Shown: positions 12,042 through 23,599 of the stretch, one piece after another
How the letters are laid out: every line of letters starts with the position of its first letter
Position numbering within the stretch: position 1 is the first letter of the stretch
Assembly (NCBI GenBank): GCA_025667525.1
Contig: CM046878.1
Coordinates: 516,964,274-517,028,273, forward strand
Direction: 5' to 3'
Length of the DNA: 64,000 nt
DNA from: Glebionis coronaria
Taxonomy: Eukaryota; Streptophyta; Magnoliopsida; Asterales; Asteraceae
Position numbers and translations under genes: made by a program
The notes under the pieces: generated by a model
Databases searched by the model: none
What the model saw: the letters and a program-made list of their open reading frames with translations, nothing else
What the model was told of the DNA's origin: nothing

Positions 12042-12765
12042 GGCACTTTTTGTACTTTTGTTGTTTTAGTCAATAAATTTTAAGAAATCTTGGAAGATTA
12101 TCACTATTAGAGTAGATTATGCTTTGTGGTCTATTTTCCATATTCTTTTTGGTTTTGAATATTCATATTGTATGTATGAAATATGTATCTTGTATGTTAT
12201 TTCATATTTTTGTAATATGAATGTTATGTGTGTTATCTTTCCCTCTAATTCTTTTTCACACATTTGTTAAGGAGTTGATCATGGTTAAAACTTAAAATTA
12301 ATTATGGGTGATTCCATAAATTCTAAATTTTAACCCATTGACATTCTAAATCATCTTTGATTGGTTTGGATGTTTCTTTTCTTCCTTTATTCCACCAATT
12401 GAACTATGATGTTGTCAATAGACACTCTTTGGACATACTTAGCAAATGCTTGCTTCTAATTTGAGATTTCTTTTCCTTCTCCCTCTCAAGTTAGTTAGTA
12501 AGTAGTGCACATATGTACATTGGTGTTTTTTTTCTTTCTTCTAACTTTTGTGTAGCATTTCACCTTAGCTCATTGACTTGGTGCCCCAAGCAAGGGGGAG
12601 TAAGTACCAAGGGGGAGCTACTAGCAAAAGTCTAGTTCTTTTCTTCTTCAAAGACTTGTGCTAACCTTTTTGCTTCGACAAAAGGGGAGAAATGATAGTG
12701 ATAAACTCGTTAATAATTCGAATAAACTTGTATTTTATGTAAATGAGTTTATAGTTTGTCGTAAT
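12042..12765 (+). other. RE-A 3' untranslated region
   Basis: No ORF is supported. Purine-rich words (CAAGGGGGAG, repeated near 12590-12615, and AAAGGGGAG near 12683) resemble secondary polypurine tracts, which often occur upstream of the main tract in plant elements. Confidence 0.45.
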
Positions 12766-12779
12766 AAAAAAGCGGGAGA
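12766..12779 (+). other. RE-A polypurine tract
   Basis: AAAAAAGCGGGAGA lies immediately before the 3' LTR, the position expected of the plus-strand primer. Confidence 0.8.
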
Positions 12780-12780
12780 T

Positions 12781-14429
12781 TGTTAATGCAAAGCAATGCC
12801 TAAAAACAATGTTAGTATTAATTAATCTTTCTTAGTTTTGGTCACGATAAATTACAAAGACATTTATTGTCAAACACATTCATAAAATGAGTTATCTAAC
12901 AAACACTATCATCAAGGTAGTAATCATTACACTAACATATCTTAATCATGCTTAGTGATCATAAAAGTGATTAGCCTTAAAACTCACTTTTGTAAAACAT
13001 TACAAAAGTTTTTAATAAACTTTATTTTTAAGAAAATGTTTTATTAAAATGAAAATGCAAATTTGAATATGGCATATTCCAAATGCCGTAAGAATATGTT
13101 TTGAAGGTTTAAACAGCCTCAGATATTTCAAATTTACTAAAAGACAAAAAGGAGCAGAGTCTACGCCGGCGGTACATTAGCACCTACGGTGGTTCCTTAT
13201 CGATAAGGAACCGCGGGCACCAATAAGGAACCGCGGCCAAATATAGCCGTTGGATGTTTTGTCCTATAAATAGTGGATCAAATCTGCATTCTCATTAACC
13301 CTTTTTGGACATCTTCTTCAGCCTTCTTTCTTCTTTCTAATCCTAGTCATTTGTAAATGATCACTTAATGTGTTAAGTATGTTTACTCATGATTATCCTC
13401 TTGATCTCCTTCTTTACCTTGTCTAAAGAGAAGATCACTCACACACTTGTGATGTGATTAAAGATGTAGCATTGATGAAGATCACCTTCTCCTAAAGATC
13501 TAGTCATGTTCATCATTTGTTTATTTGTGTCTTGTGTAAATCCAATGTATTTGTGAATACTTGGACTAGTTGTGTTCATCCAAGTTATTTATGAATACGT
13601 GGATTAGAGTTTTGTACATCCATTGCAGATGTGTGTGCTTGGATTTATGTTGTGTAGATCCAAGCTACATGTGTGTACTTGGATATGATTAGTTGAGTTG
13701 TAATTAGTTGTGTTAGTTCTCACTAAACTATAAAGTAATGTGGTTGTGTCTGGTGAGTTCTCACTAAACTATAAAGTGATGTGGTTGTGTCTTGTGATTT
13801 CTCACTAAACTATAAAGTGATATTTAGTTGTGTTGTGTGAAGTTCTCACTTAGCTTCAAAGTGAAGAGTCGTGAAGATTGGTTCTAGCTTTGGATTAGAA
13901 CTCGACATCTAGCCTTGTGTCGGAAAATGGTGAAGTAGGCAACGTTGTGAAGAATGGTTCTACCTTTTGATTAGAACTCGACATCTAGCCTTGTTTCGTA
14001 AAAGAGTGAAGTGGGTGACGTTGTGTAGATTGGTCCTAGCTAAGATTAGGTCTCGACATTTAGCTTAATGTCGGAAAATAATGTAAGCGTCGTTGTAAGG
14101 TTTTCTCCATCAAGAAGGGAGCTTGTGGATATAGTGGAAATCTCGAGTAAGGTGTACTCGAGGAGTGGAGTAGGAACAAGGATAGAGCCTCGTTGCCGAA
14201 CCACTATAAATCTTGGTTGTTTCGTACTAGGTTGTTTCTTTCCTTACTCTTTACATACATTCGTTATCACTACACTTACTATACATTGTTAATGCATTAG
14301 AATTGAACCTAATCATTATGCAACTCGTTTTCAAGTAAAAGATAGTTTTGTGCACTCACCTAATTGAAAGGAATTTTAATTAGGAGATAAACCGATGAGA
14401 AACTATTCAACCCACTTCTAGTTTTTACA
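12781..14429 (+). repeat. RE-A 3' LTR (1649 bp)
   Basis: Starts TGTTAATGC and ends TTTTTACA. It is very similar to the 5' LTR but carries an extra copy of the GTTCTCACTAAAC tandem unit, which accounts for most of the length difference. It has a better TATA box, TATAAATA at 13265-13272, and palindrome copy 5 at 13191-13212. An open frame at 14068-14292 inside the LTR is not supported as a gene. Confidence 0.9.
13191..13212. repeat. RE-A palindrome copy 5 (in 3' LTR)
   Basis: A perfect copy containing GTTCCTTATCGATAAGGAAC. The composite of extra half-sites is present on both sides. It lies about 55 bp upstream of the TATA box at 13265. Confidence 0.9.
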
Positions 14430-14434
14430 TATTG

Positions 14435-15359
14435 GTTACAATGTTTGAAGGCTAACACCTACGGGTGTTAGCCGTATTTATGAAAGTTTAATGTTTTGTT
14501 TGTTTATATCGATTGCTTCTTAATTTATGGTTGGGTATTAGATTGTGTTTATCAACCATATCCGCTTATATACTTAGAGCGTATCTTAATTCTAGTATCT
14601 TAAAATATTAGAACGTTTTCTTCTTTTTGTAGTGATTTGTATAAGTGGAATAATAGGATTATGGATAACGTCCTGCTTTGTTTTAAGTTAGCGAACCTAG
14701 TGGGAGCTGTTGGGAAGTGCGAAAGTTATAAATATAATTATATGACTTGAAGTACGTGAGCCTACGGGGTCACACACTTATACATTGAGATTAAGCTTTA
14801 TTAAATATGTATAATAATTATATATTATACATTTATTGTATTTATATAATTTACCGACACTTAAATATTTAACGGTTGTTAGTATATAAGTTAAAATGTT
14901 TAACAGTTAACTAACAGGAAGGCGTTAAACTTTAAGGTAATTAATATAAATATCATATAAGTTTAGATCACATTTTAATCACAATTTAAGGTAATCGGCG
15001 AAAATTTTTCGAAAATATTAGGTTCTAAACCAACAATTTTCTTTATCGTTTAAGCACCTTCGATCGAAACATAGCAATACCCAAATAATATTGCCCATGT
15101 TTGCCTTCATCATTATCCATAAGCAACATCACCATATCATTAAGAGTCGGTCCAACACCAAATGTAAGTAACCGGGCCAAGATATTTCCATAGAAACAAG
15201 AGTCACGGTCCACGTACTTGTTTAAACCAAATTGAGTCCAACACCAAAAAAGAACGAATGGCCCAATGGAACACATATATCACCAAAATTTAGACAGTGC
15301 AAATGAAGGTCCATGTCATATTTATACACGTTCCAAACTCATTTGAGCCATTTGACTTT
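14435..15359. other. Spacer, no gene seen
   Basis: AT-rich sequence. A 77-codon open frame on the minus strand (15043-15276) begins MCSIGPFVLFWCWTQFG; it has no known domain, start context or neighbours that would support it. Confidence 0.45.
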
Positions 15360-15657
15360 CAACGAGGGATATATAATAGCAATTTACCCTAAACTTTCTC
15401 ATATAACCCTAATCCCATTCACCTAGTACACTCCGCCTCTTTTTCATTTTATCTCCATCCATCTGGTAAACTTAATTCTAGATCATCATCAATCTGATCT
15501 TTACCAATCTCATCAAATCAACCTTATACCTTCCAACAAAATAAGAAACACTACCTACTCCATTGATTTAATCATGGAGGTTCGTTGAAATAACTGAATC
15601 CCACATAGGTGTGCAATAATTTTAAGCTTCAAGATCCATATAAGGGTCTCAGGTAGG
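15360..15657 (+). promoter_or_regulatory. Promoter/first-exon-like module, antisense to RE-B
   Basis: On the plus strand there is a TATA-like ATATATAATA near 15370, a telo-box-like AACCCTAATCCC near 15408, pyrimidine-rich sequence, then CTTCAAGATCC (from 15627) and CTCAGGTAGG, a plausible splice donor, ending near 15657. RE-C (27825 to 27532) and RE-D (25085 to 24707) carry the same order antisense to their LTRs. Whether it starts a transcript is unknown. Confidence 0.45.
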
Positions 15658-16129
15658 TGATTTGAGATGCATGTTTTGTTTTCTGTGTTTTTTTTCAATC
15701 AAAAATGAGAGCTGATTATAACATCATTGTTATAAATCATTCTTGCTGTTCGAAAATTAATGAGATAAAACTCACAGATCTGTGACGAGGATTCTATATC
15801 GTGCTTTTGATTTTCAAAAATCATATCTTTAATTATAAGTCACGAATGAGATGAACTGAGATCTTGATAATCTTTTAATTCAAAATTTTTATTATTTTAT
15901 TTATTTATTTTTTCGATTCGTGACGTGGTTCAGTGATTATGTGACGATGGGATTAGGTTAAGACGAGTCGGTTTTGGATTGATGGTTAATGGTTGAGGAT
16001 GGGAATAAGATAAGATAGACTCGGGTTTGATTGTGATATATGGTATGAGGTGAGTAGTGATAGAGTCGGTTAGTCAAGGTCTCGGTATTTTTTTTCTGGT
16101 TTGGTCAAGATCTTGCAATGTTTTCTAAA

Positions 16130-16320
16130 AAAAATGAGTCATCACAATGTTTATAACACTCTCCATCGCAATTCCATCGCAATAATACGAATCTCCATCG
16201 CAATGTTATGCACTCCATTGCAATGTTATGCACTTCATCGCAATGTTATGCACTCCATCAGAATGTAATCGTAAAGATGATCATCGGAATGTGACCATCC
16301 GAATGTGACCATCGGAAAAG
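16130..16320 (-). repeat. RE-B leader tandem repeats with GATGG core
   Basis: On the element's strand, words of the form ATTGCGATGG or ATTCCGATGG recur about ten times at 10 to 25 bp spacing, several followed by AGTGCATAAC. The position just inside the primer site matches similar arrays at 21592-21850 (RE-C) and 23945-24265 (RE-D). Confidence 0.7.
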
Positions 16321-16697
16321 GGTTTTACAGCCGACAAAGTGGATCATGGATATTTTGTCCTTTTTCAAAAAAAAATGGATCTGGTGTTTTTCAAATCTGA
16401 CACGTTTTTTAGATAATAGGATAATAGAGAGAAAGAGAAAACCACCAAACACCATTAAAACATTTGGACGGTTTTTTGGACAGATTTACAATACGAGACA
16501 TTTGGACATTTTGGACTACGGATTTAGCAAGACCAAACACACTGGGATCCATAAAAATGACTTTATGACTCTTGGGCATATACGAAACACCACACATTAG
16601 ACTGACCAAAAAACCTTATTCAAAAGCTTCAAACAAGCTGCCAAAACCTATGAACACCATAAAATAAGCAAACACAAACACAAAACACCCCAGGTTA

Positions 16698-16709
16698 GCT
16701 CTAATACCA
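16698..16709 (-). other. RE-B primer-binding site
   Basis: TGGTATTAGAGC on the minus strand, one base from TGGTATCAGAGC, placed 2 bp inside the LTR end. Confidence 0.75.
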
Positions 16710-16711
16710 AT

Positions 16712-17007
16712 TGTTAACCATAAGATTCAAAGCTATTTAGGGGTGATCCGGAGGTCGAGAAGGATAAAATAAGTGTTTAGACATTTTAGAGAGAGAAAGA
16801 TAACAAGGTGAAAGGAGTGTGTTTATTTTAGAGAGAGAAGTGAAAATAAACAAATGGGAATCCTCACCCCTCCATAGAAGTATGGAGGGGTATATATAGG
16901 CTAAAGAAGGAGTAACTTTGATAACTTATCAATAGTAGTCCCTCCACGTTTTACCTATTTGAATCTAATGTAATTCCGTAAATGGCGCTCACATTTTAGG
17001 GCTAACA
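16712..17007 (-). repeat. RE-B LTR (296 bp)
   Basis: Minus-strand LTR starting TGTTAGCCC and ending GGTTAACA. TATATATA (16898 to 16891) is followed at once by the inverted repeat TATGGAGGGG / CCCCTCCATA (16867-16890), the start-site hairpin also seen in RE-C and RE-D. Confidence 0.75.
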
Positions 17008-17384
17008 GGGGTGTTCGACCGGCCTATAGCATACAGAAAGGGAAAAAAGACTTTGGAAGCTTTCTAGAATATCTTTGGGAACAAGTAACCTCATTTGGTT
17101 TTAGCATTATATAAGGAGGATTATTGTTCTCATTATTCACTCATTCCTTTACCCCAATAACCAAATAAAGTCAGTTCCCACGACTAGGGATAATCGAATT
17201 CCACTAAACCATAAAGTTAGGGTTTTTCTTTTGGTGTTCTTGTTCAAGTTTGTTGAGATCTAGCAATAGGGTTTGATCGTGTATGTGTAGTGTGGATACA
17301 CGTTGATGAAATCTAATTTTAATTTCTTAAGGTTTTTGGTAATTCGTGGGTTAACACGAATAGGTTTAAGGTTCCTGGTTTGAC
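17008..17384. other. Spacer, promoter-like but no gene
   Basis: An ATTATATAAGG box near 17107 is followed by C/T-rich sequence, which could be an old LTR or promoter fragment. No ORF follows. Confidence 0.35.
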
Positions 17385-17398
17385 TTACTAGTTCTTTT

Positions 17399-17646
17399 TT
17401 TAACGGCAGTTTGGTGCAGAGGAGTATCTTGCGTGTCACCGAGGCACCAAGTCTCTCGACCCACGTTTAAATATCTCACGAAGAGAATATCAACCCCTAT
17501 GCTAGCCATCCAGTTTCCCATTAAGGGCTTCAAGGCATGGCGCTGGGATTCAAACCCTGTTGCCAATTCTAGGAAAATCCCCCGCATAGGCAATAGTAGG
17601 AGTCGAACCCCTGATCTCCCACACATGGAGAATATAACCAGATGAT
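17399..17646 (-). mobile_element. SINE, minus strand, with 14-bp target duplication
   Basis: On the minus strand it starts near 17646, carries the B-box GGTTCGACTCC near 17600 and ends in an A-run (the T-run at 17394-17401). TTACTAGTTCTTTT flanks it at 17385-17398 and 17647-17660; part of that match may be the A-tail. The same family occurs in plus orientation at 37720-37936. The open frames across it are by-products. Confidence 0.8.
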
Positions 17647-17660
17647 TTACTAGTTCTTTT

Positions 17661-19070
17661 ACTTGATCATATTCAAGAAAGTAAGTACATCTTTTCCTTT
17701 TTATGTTAATTTTTATGTGAATACATGATATATCTTCCGCTGCATTGACTCATGATGTTATGCTTATATAGATGTATGTAATCATTAATTACAACATAAT
17801 GTTCTATGAAAATTGTAACCAATGCGAATGTGAAGACATAAACTCAAGTTGTTAGATGTTTATCTCTTGATTCTAACCCTAAGTATCTGTTGTATACATA
17901 AATGTTTAAACTATGATTATGAATAAGACACATAATACATATGCAATTAGAAAGAAACAAATTCCAATAATGTTAGTAGAAATAATAATGGTGTGGCTAG
18001 TTTAAATGTTAAATAATGTGACATTGAATGCGTTTGATGTTTTTAATATGGTTGAAATGAAAATTAGTGTTGCTCCTAGTGATTCAGTCAACTCGAAAGG
18101 TAACAACGAGAACGTAGGAATAATAAAAACAATTATAATATATCTAGATAGAACTTCTTTAGTAAATGCATGGAAATTATAAATTCTAGCACCTCACATA
18201 AGTGTTTAATCTCATATCTCTCAAGTGCATGGTCTAAGTATACAAGGGGAAACGAAAACGTAAAATATTCACTCAATACATGACACATCATATAGATTAC
18301 CATATGCTTGATAAAGGATTAAACCTTTATCACTATGGCATAAGAACCTAACATTTACTATCGACGAGGACTTTATAAAGGGTTGTAATGTGGTATTTAA
18401 GGGTATGGAAACACGGGTATGTATAGACATGGAAATTATGGATGTCAATTCAACCGTATGCACGATACTTACAATGTTTCCAAAGATGACATGCAACTTC
18501 CAAACTCTTTAATATACAACACTTTTATACATACAATACTTTACAATAGAGCTATTTTTCTGCTTTTATATTATTTTCTTTATATTATTTTCTTTTGCTT
18601 TTTTAATCATGAAAATAAATGTGTGTAGGGATGTGTAGCATCCCTCCACTTGAGTTTTACAAATACTCAGAACTACTCCTACGACTCGAATTATAAAGAT
18701 CAACTTACAAGGATTTCTTCGATAAGCACATATGGGGGTAATAATATTTCTTCACCATTCTTCTTCATAATCTTAACACATGGTTCATCATTCACTTTAA
18801 AACTATATACAATTTTTTCTCGACTTGACAACACGGTTGACTTGGAGTTTATACATAAGGGTTATAACAATAGTGCAATTAAAAGGAGTGCATACACAAA
18901 AAGCTATGCGATTTTGTTGTAACATTCAGTGGGGTAGTAAATAATGATCTTCATTAACAAACTGGATTAACTCTAATGTTAAAGAGAACCGCAAAAAGTA
19001 TAGGTTCAAAGGGGTGTACTAAGGGTTACTTGCACTAAAAATGAGTGCTAAGTATGTGGTGTTTTGAGAG
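17661..19070. other. Spacer with one possible coding relic
   Basis: Mostly AT-rich. On the minus strand, 18867 to 18700 reads as about 50 codons of ordinary-looking protein (includes FKVNDEPCVKIMKKNGEE and LLPPYVLIEEIL) closed by TGA at 18702-18700 and broken upstream by a stop. I do not recognise it. A plus-strand 90-codon frame over the same bases (18650-18922) is less convincing. Confidence 0.35.
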
Positions 19071-19072
19071 TA

Positions 19073-19097
19073 CAGTTGAAACTCGATAAATTAATAC
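19073..19097. repeat. Pogo-like element, left terminal inverted repeat
   Basis: Begins CAGTTGAAACTCGATAAA after a TA. About 20 of 25 bases match the reverse complement of 35397-35421. Confidence 0.85.
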
Positions 19098-19245
19098 TCG
19101 ATTATTTAATAAACTCTCTAAGATAATATTTTTTGACGGTCCCGACTCGGGATAGGGTGCTAAATTAATAATTCGCTAAAATTATAAGATAATACATTTT
19201 TGATAATTTCTTTAGACCCCATATAAAATATAAATTAATAATTCC

Positions 19246-20755
19246 TTATAATGACTCAATTGTCTTTTGTTTTTTGATGAAATCAATTTCTCCTTGAATC
19301 CCGTCTCTAATTTTCCTTAGCATGGTAAGAACTTCTGGTGTTGTTTTCTCATAGCTCAACAAGAAATTGTTCAAGGTGATTGCCGCTTTAATAGCTTCGT
19401 TTCGCGAAGGGGGCTCCATTGTAGAACTTTCATCATCTTCTTCATCGAAATCATCTTTATTAATTCCAATAACGTTTTCAATAATTTCTTCATCAGTCAA
19501 CAACTGTGCAACTACATTTTCTTCTGGGTGAGCTACAACATCTTCGACATACATTGCATTGAGATAACCCAACTCTTTGATCAAATACTGGAGTTCTTGA
19601 GTGCTTTCACCACATTCATCCGAGTTCTCAAAATTCATGTTATCTGTTGATAGAAGTTTACAATAACGAAAGCACTTCTTAATTGTATTTGCACTAACAA
19701 TCCATAGTCTATGATGAATTTGCAAGATTCATTGCATCTAATACATTTATTTTTGCTGGATTTAGAACCTCTAATTCATAACCCTCCAAAAGACTTCTAT
19801 AAAATCGACGGCGATAATGCATCTTAAAAGCTCGTATGATCCCCACGTCACAAGGTTGAATTTTTGAAGTTGTGTTTGGTGGCAAAAAAAATAATTCAAC
19901 ATTTCGTAATCATTCAATAAATTTTGGATGAGCAGCGCAATTATCCACAATCAAGAGAATTTTTCTTCCAACCATTTTTTTATCAAGTTAGCGAACATAT
20001 TCTTCAAATAACACACCAGTCATCCAAGCTCGTTTGTTAGCACGATACTCACAGTTCAGACTGTTCAAGTTTACATTCTTGAAGCACCTTGGTTTAGCAT
20101 ATTTCCTAATAATCCATATAGGAAGTTTTTTCGAACCATCCACATTACAGCAAATAGCAACAGTTAGTCTTTCCTTGTCTTGTTTTTTCCCTTCAAGCTG
20201 CACTGTTGCAAGGGAATGATCCGATTGAAGTCTAAAAAACAAACCTGTTTAAGATCAAAACATGTAAATAATTACATCACTAAAGTACAAAATATAAAAT
20301 AAAATAATAAAAAAACAAACCTGTTTCATCCATATTAAAGATGTATTTCATTTCAAACTGATCAAGTTTGTGTCTTATGGATTTTAATTTTTCCTCCATG
20401 CCCTCCATTTCAACAGATCCACTCTCTCCAAAATGCCGGAAATTTTTAATTCCATATCTTGCTTTGAACTTTCCAAGCCAACCAATAGAAAAAGTAAAGT
20501 CTGGAGTATCCACTGGATACATATCCTTCATGAACTTTTTCGCCTTCTCGATGTTTAGTTCACCTATCATATTCACATGTTCTTGATATTGAAGAATCCA
20601 TTCATAGAGATATTTTTCTAGGTCAGGAAATTTTGCCGGTTTGTGTCGCTTAACATCGCCTCTTTCGAGAGCAAGTGAGAGATACTCTAAAGACCGCTTA
20701 ACTGTATTCGATATTGTCGCTTGACTCACCTGCAAACCATAGTTATTATGAACCC
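19246..20755 (-). pseudogene. Pogo-like transposase, catalytic part
   Basis: Minus-strand reading from 20755 continues the exon begun at 35076-34957. The first section (to about 20321) has an HTH region with QVSQATISNTVKRS, a CENP-B-type tract, and IFNMDETG, the first catalytic aspartate region of DDE_1 transposases. After a 76-nt intron, 20244-19988 carries RLTVAICCNVDGSKKLPIW and similar DDE_1 blocks. A TAA at 19990-19988 interrupts it before LLIVDNCAAHPKF, the second aspartate region; a TGA lies at 19912-19910; and a single-base frameshift falls near 19715-19725. The tail ends at 19246 with an acidic stretch. These are family features known for pogo/Tigger; the breaks are seen directly. 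Confidence 0.85.
20245..20320 (-). other. Intron in the pogo-like transposase
   Basis: Donor ACAG/GTTTG at 20321/20320 and acceptor TTAAACAG ending at 20245. Splicing joins the NMDETG and LFFRLQSDHS reading frames without a shift. The 13-base AACAGGTTTGTTT occurs at both borders. The intron is T-rich and 76 nt long, short but normal for plants. Confidence 0.7.
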
Positions 20756-21056
20756 TGTTGGAAATACGTTTTTACGTATTTAGAAAGGATCGGTCATTCC
20801 AAATATAGATACAAGTATTGGGCTCGTGATCCAATATATTAAGGTATAGCCCATATAGCCCACATGTAGGGTGGGCTATATAAACCCCCCTCCTAGCATG
20901 TTAGGAGGGGTTGAACACTTTCATTTATCACATTTCATCTTTCTTTTCATCTCTCTCCTTTCTCTCTCTACCTTTTCTCTCTAAGTTCTTCCATTTCTCC
21001 ATCCATCTCAATAGTTAATCCATACATGCTTAATCCTTAGAAAACACGATCCTGCA
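20756..21056 (+). repeat. RE-C 5' LTR (301 bp)
   Basis: TGTTGGAAATACG to CCTGCA. It contains TATATAA at 20877-20883 and, 3 bp later, the inverted repeat CCCCTCCTA / TAGGAGGGG (20887-20910, 6-base loop). The hairpin covers the region between the TATA box and the expected start site. Confidence 0.92.
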
Positions 21057-21058
21057 AT

Positions 21059-21071
21059 TGGTATCAAGAGC
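21059..21071 (+). other. RE-C primer-binding site
   Basis: TGGTATCAAGAGC, the Met-tRNA site with one extra A, 2 bp inside the LTR. Confidence 0.75.
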
Positions 21072-21591
21072 TTGGTTGAATCTTCGGATTGACGCGTTTT
21101 TAATCTATTGATTTGGTCATAAAAATCTTTTCTTTCTAAATTTTTTTTCTCGTTTCTCTTTCTTTTGGTGTTGCGTGTTTTGTCAATTTGATAAAAGCAT
21201 TGTTTTTTTTCATCATTAGTATCTGATTATCAGTTTTTTTTTGTTATCATCATTGGTCTCAAAAGTCTCATACATTCTACAAAAGTTATTTAAAAAAGTA
21301 TCAGTTTTCATTTTTTAAAATCACAAACGTCTTAGTTTTCATTTTTAAAATCACAAAAGTCTTGGTATTGGTTCATTGATTCGATTTGGGAGAAAGGTCT
21401 CACAAGTATCAGTTTTTTATATATCTTTCTATCCATTTTTTTGTCTTTTATAACTGTTGTCTTGGAATTAACAACTTAAGATTTATCCGTATTTCACATT
21501 TGTCTCAATCTGGTTTCCTCGTTGCGATCCATCACATATTTTCGGCTACGATCTGATCTTTTGTGATCGCATAAACCCCGGGGGTTTCAAC

Positions 21592-21850
21592 TTGCGATCC
21601 AAAGTTACGATCACTTTCTACGATCTCCACTACGATCGAAGCTGCGATCACGAGTGCTATCGAAGCTGCGATCACGAGTGCGATCGAAGCTGCGATCGGA
21701 TTGCGATCGGGGTGCGATCTTAGTACGATCAGACTGCGATAGGTATGTTGTTGTGACTGCGATGGTATGTTGTTATGACTGCGATGGACTGAATCATTTC
21801 GACTGCGATGGTGTGTTGATATGACTGCGATGGACTTAAACTTTTAGACT
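21592..21850 (+). repeat. RE-C leader repeats with GCGAT/GATGG core
   Basis: TGCGATC words change gradually into GACTGCGATGG words, about 18 in total. The later ones are spaced by TATGTTGTTATGACTGCGAT-like units. No ORF. The position in the leader matches the arrays in RE-B and RE-D. Confidence 0.7.
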
Positions 21851-22171
21851 ACGATTTGACCAAGTTTTTTACTCGATAAAACAGACCAAAATCCAGACCA
21901 AAACAAGACTCGTCCTATACTGATCAACACCCTAAACAAACAAACTCTCATTCTCGAACAAAACCCAGACAAGACCTACCCTCGTCTCACATTTTTGACC
22001 CACAAAAACCAAGACTCCAATTTAACCCTCGATTCACACCCATTCTCTCGACACAAACATCTAAACAACACAACACCCTCAACTGACTCGTCTAAACTGA
22101 CTCGACACACACCCTCAACTTCAGAACTGTTTACACTTAAACTTGTTTACACTCACACTATAAAACACTCG

Positions 22172-22373
22172 TGTTGGAAACTCACTTTATGTGACGACAT
22201 TTAAGAATTCCCATTAGTTATCATAGTCACACACGTTTAGACTAGACTAGGTTCATGTATAGTTAAGTGTATCGTGTGTGACTATATATACCCCTCCTTA
22301 GATTCCAAGGAGGGGTGTTGCTTGTGTTCATTTTCACTTTAATTCATTTTCTTTCTTTTACACACTCAACCTC
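22172..22373 (+). repeat. RE-D LTR A, truncated
   Basis: Matches the first 200 bases or so of LTRs B and C, including TATATATA and the CCCCTCCTT / AAGGAGGGG hairpin at 22283-22315, then breaks off after CACACTCAACCTC and joins sequence equivalent to 26008 onward. The primer site and leader are deleted from this copy. Confidence 0.85.
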
Positions 22374-23302
22374 AAGTACACGTGAACGCACACATTCGAG
22401 TACACATTGAACGCACAACGAGTACACGTGATGAACTTCATACATTCTTTTGATTTGAAGACATTCCCGGATGACATTTTTTATAGCCGCAGAGAAAGTC
22501 AGTGTTTTAACTCGTGGCGTTATCAATCTCTAAACGGTACACTACTGATTCGAGGTTTAATTGTTTGATTGTTGCAATTAAACATCATCATTATCCTATA
22601 TGCATTCCCGGGACTTAATTGACTCTGGTGCATCTCCGGAAGAAGATATGTGCATTTCCGGGACTTAATTGACTCTGGTGTTACGATGTCAACTTCATGA
22701 ATGGGATAAAGTGTCCACTTCAGTATTTGAGCTTCATAATTGGGATTGATTTACTTTCTTCAACTATGTGGGGGAAGAAATATCTTGATTCTTCTTGTGT
22801 GCATAACTTGAACTCTCAGGGGGAAGAAAAATTCTAAACAATTATTCAAGCGTGAGAATAAAAGTTGTTGATCTACTTGGTGTACCCCTTACTTTCAATC
22901 CCTCTTAGTAACGTTATCATGTTATATGATAGGATTTTCTTGTTAGATTCCGCTGTGCGCTTAATCATTCTCAGCTTTATTGAAAGCTTTGAAGTTGCTT
23001 ACGAGGATTTTCGATTTAGGGGGAAGCTATTTAAAAAGCTTCTACATCAAGTTTATGTGGCATGAATTAGGGGGAAGCTAATTCAGAAGCTTCTCCTTAA
23101 ACAGAAGTGTATGGGTTACTTAGCTCGTGCCATTACAGTGTTTCTACTACAAGTTACTTTAAAGATGAGTCGTTTTGAAGTCAAAGGCCTCAGAAGACAT
23201 CATCAGCTTGGACGCTTCATGGAAGCTCTTGTTCTTTATCATTATGTACTTGTTAGGAAAAATATTGTAAGGAATTCTACACGTCGTCCCATGGGGGAAG
23301 AT
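22374..23302 (+). other. RE-D first internal region, 3' part only
   Basis: From about 22406 it is a close copy of 26008-26900 and ends in the same polypurine ATGGGGGAAGAT before LTR B. At 22374-22405 there are short CGTGAACGCACAC-like words at the deletion join. No gene. Confidence 0.75.
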
Positions 23303-23585
23303 TGTTGGAAACTCACTTTATGTGACGACATTTAAGAATTCCCATTAGTTATCATAGTCACACACGTTTAGACTAGACTAGGTTCATGTATAGTTAGGTG
23401 TATCGTGTGTGACTATATATACCCCTCCTTAGCTTCCAAGGAGGGGTGTTGCTTGTGTTCATTTTCACTTTAATTCATTTTCTTTCTTTTACACACACAA
23501 CCTCCCTTCTCTCTCTCTTTAACAATGGCTACCACCACCATATTCCACCATGTTAGACCACCGGATCATATATACCAAATCCACA
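23303..23585 (+). repeat. RE-D LTR B (283 bp)
   Basis: TGTTGGAAACTCAC to AAATCCACA, the same length as LTR C with few differences. TATATATA at 23414-23421 is followed directly by CCCCTCCTT / AAGGAGGGG (23422-23446). Confidence 0.92.
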
Positions 23586-23587
23586 AT

Positions 23588-23599
23588 TGGCATCAGAGC
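23588..23599 (+). other. RE-D primer-binding site
   Basis: TGGCATCAGAGC, one base from the Met-tRNA complement, 2 bp after LTR B. Confidence 0.8.

Larger units (their letters stand above)
4766..14429 (+). mobile_element. RE-A: complete non-autonomous LTR retrotransposon, 9.7 kb
   Basis: Two direct terminal repeats (4766-6379 and 12781-14429), both starting TGTTAATGC and ending TATA or TACA, enclose an internal region. It has a tRNA-Met-type primer site (6382-6393) and a polypurine tract (12766-12779). The target duplication TATTG lies at 4761-4765 and 14430-14434. Inside are three decayed ORFs (8456-9529, 10145-10764, 11475-12041). No protease, reverse transcriptase, RNase H or integrase motif is visible, so it must have relied on proteins supplied in trans. 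A palindrome recurs in both LTRs and three times inside. The superfamily cannot be set without pol. Confidence 0.92.
15360..17007 (-). mobile_element. RE-B: truncated copia-like element, minus strand
   Basis: Read on the minus strand it has a 5' LTR (17007 to 16712), a primer site (16709 to 16698), a leader with GATGG-core repeats (about 16320 to 16130) and then the antisense promoter/exon module shared with RE-C and RE-D (to about 15360). No coding region and no second LTR are found, so its 3' part is missing. The GGGGT next to the LTR at 17008-17012 has no visible partner. The shared order of parts places it in one related set with RE-C and RE-D. Confidence 0.7.

Noticed and set aside
15043..15276. 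77-codon minus-strand frame
   Set aside because: No recognisable domain and no promoter or neighbour that supports it.
17366..17645. Open frames on both strands of about 70-86 codons
   Set aside because: They lie inside the minus-strand SINE and include its tRNA-like head.
19246..20735. Host CENP-B-like gene
   Set aside because: TA-flanked inverted ends, DDE_1 motifs, stops and a frameshift show it is a dead pogo-like transposase.
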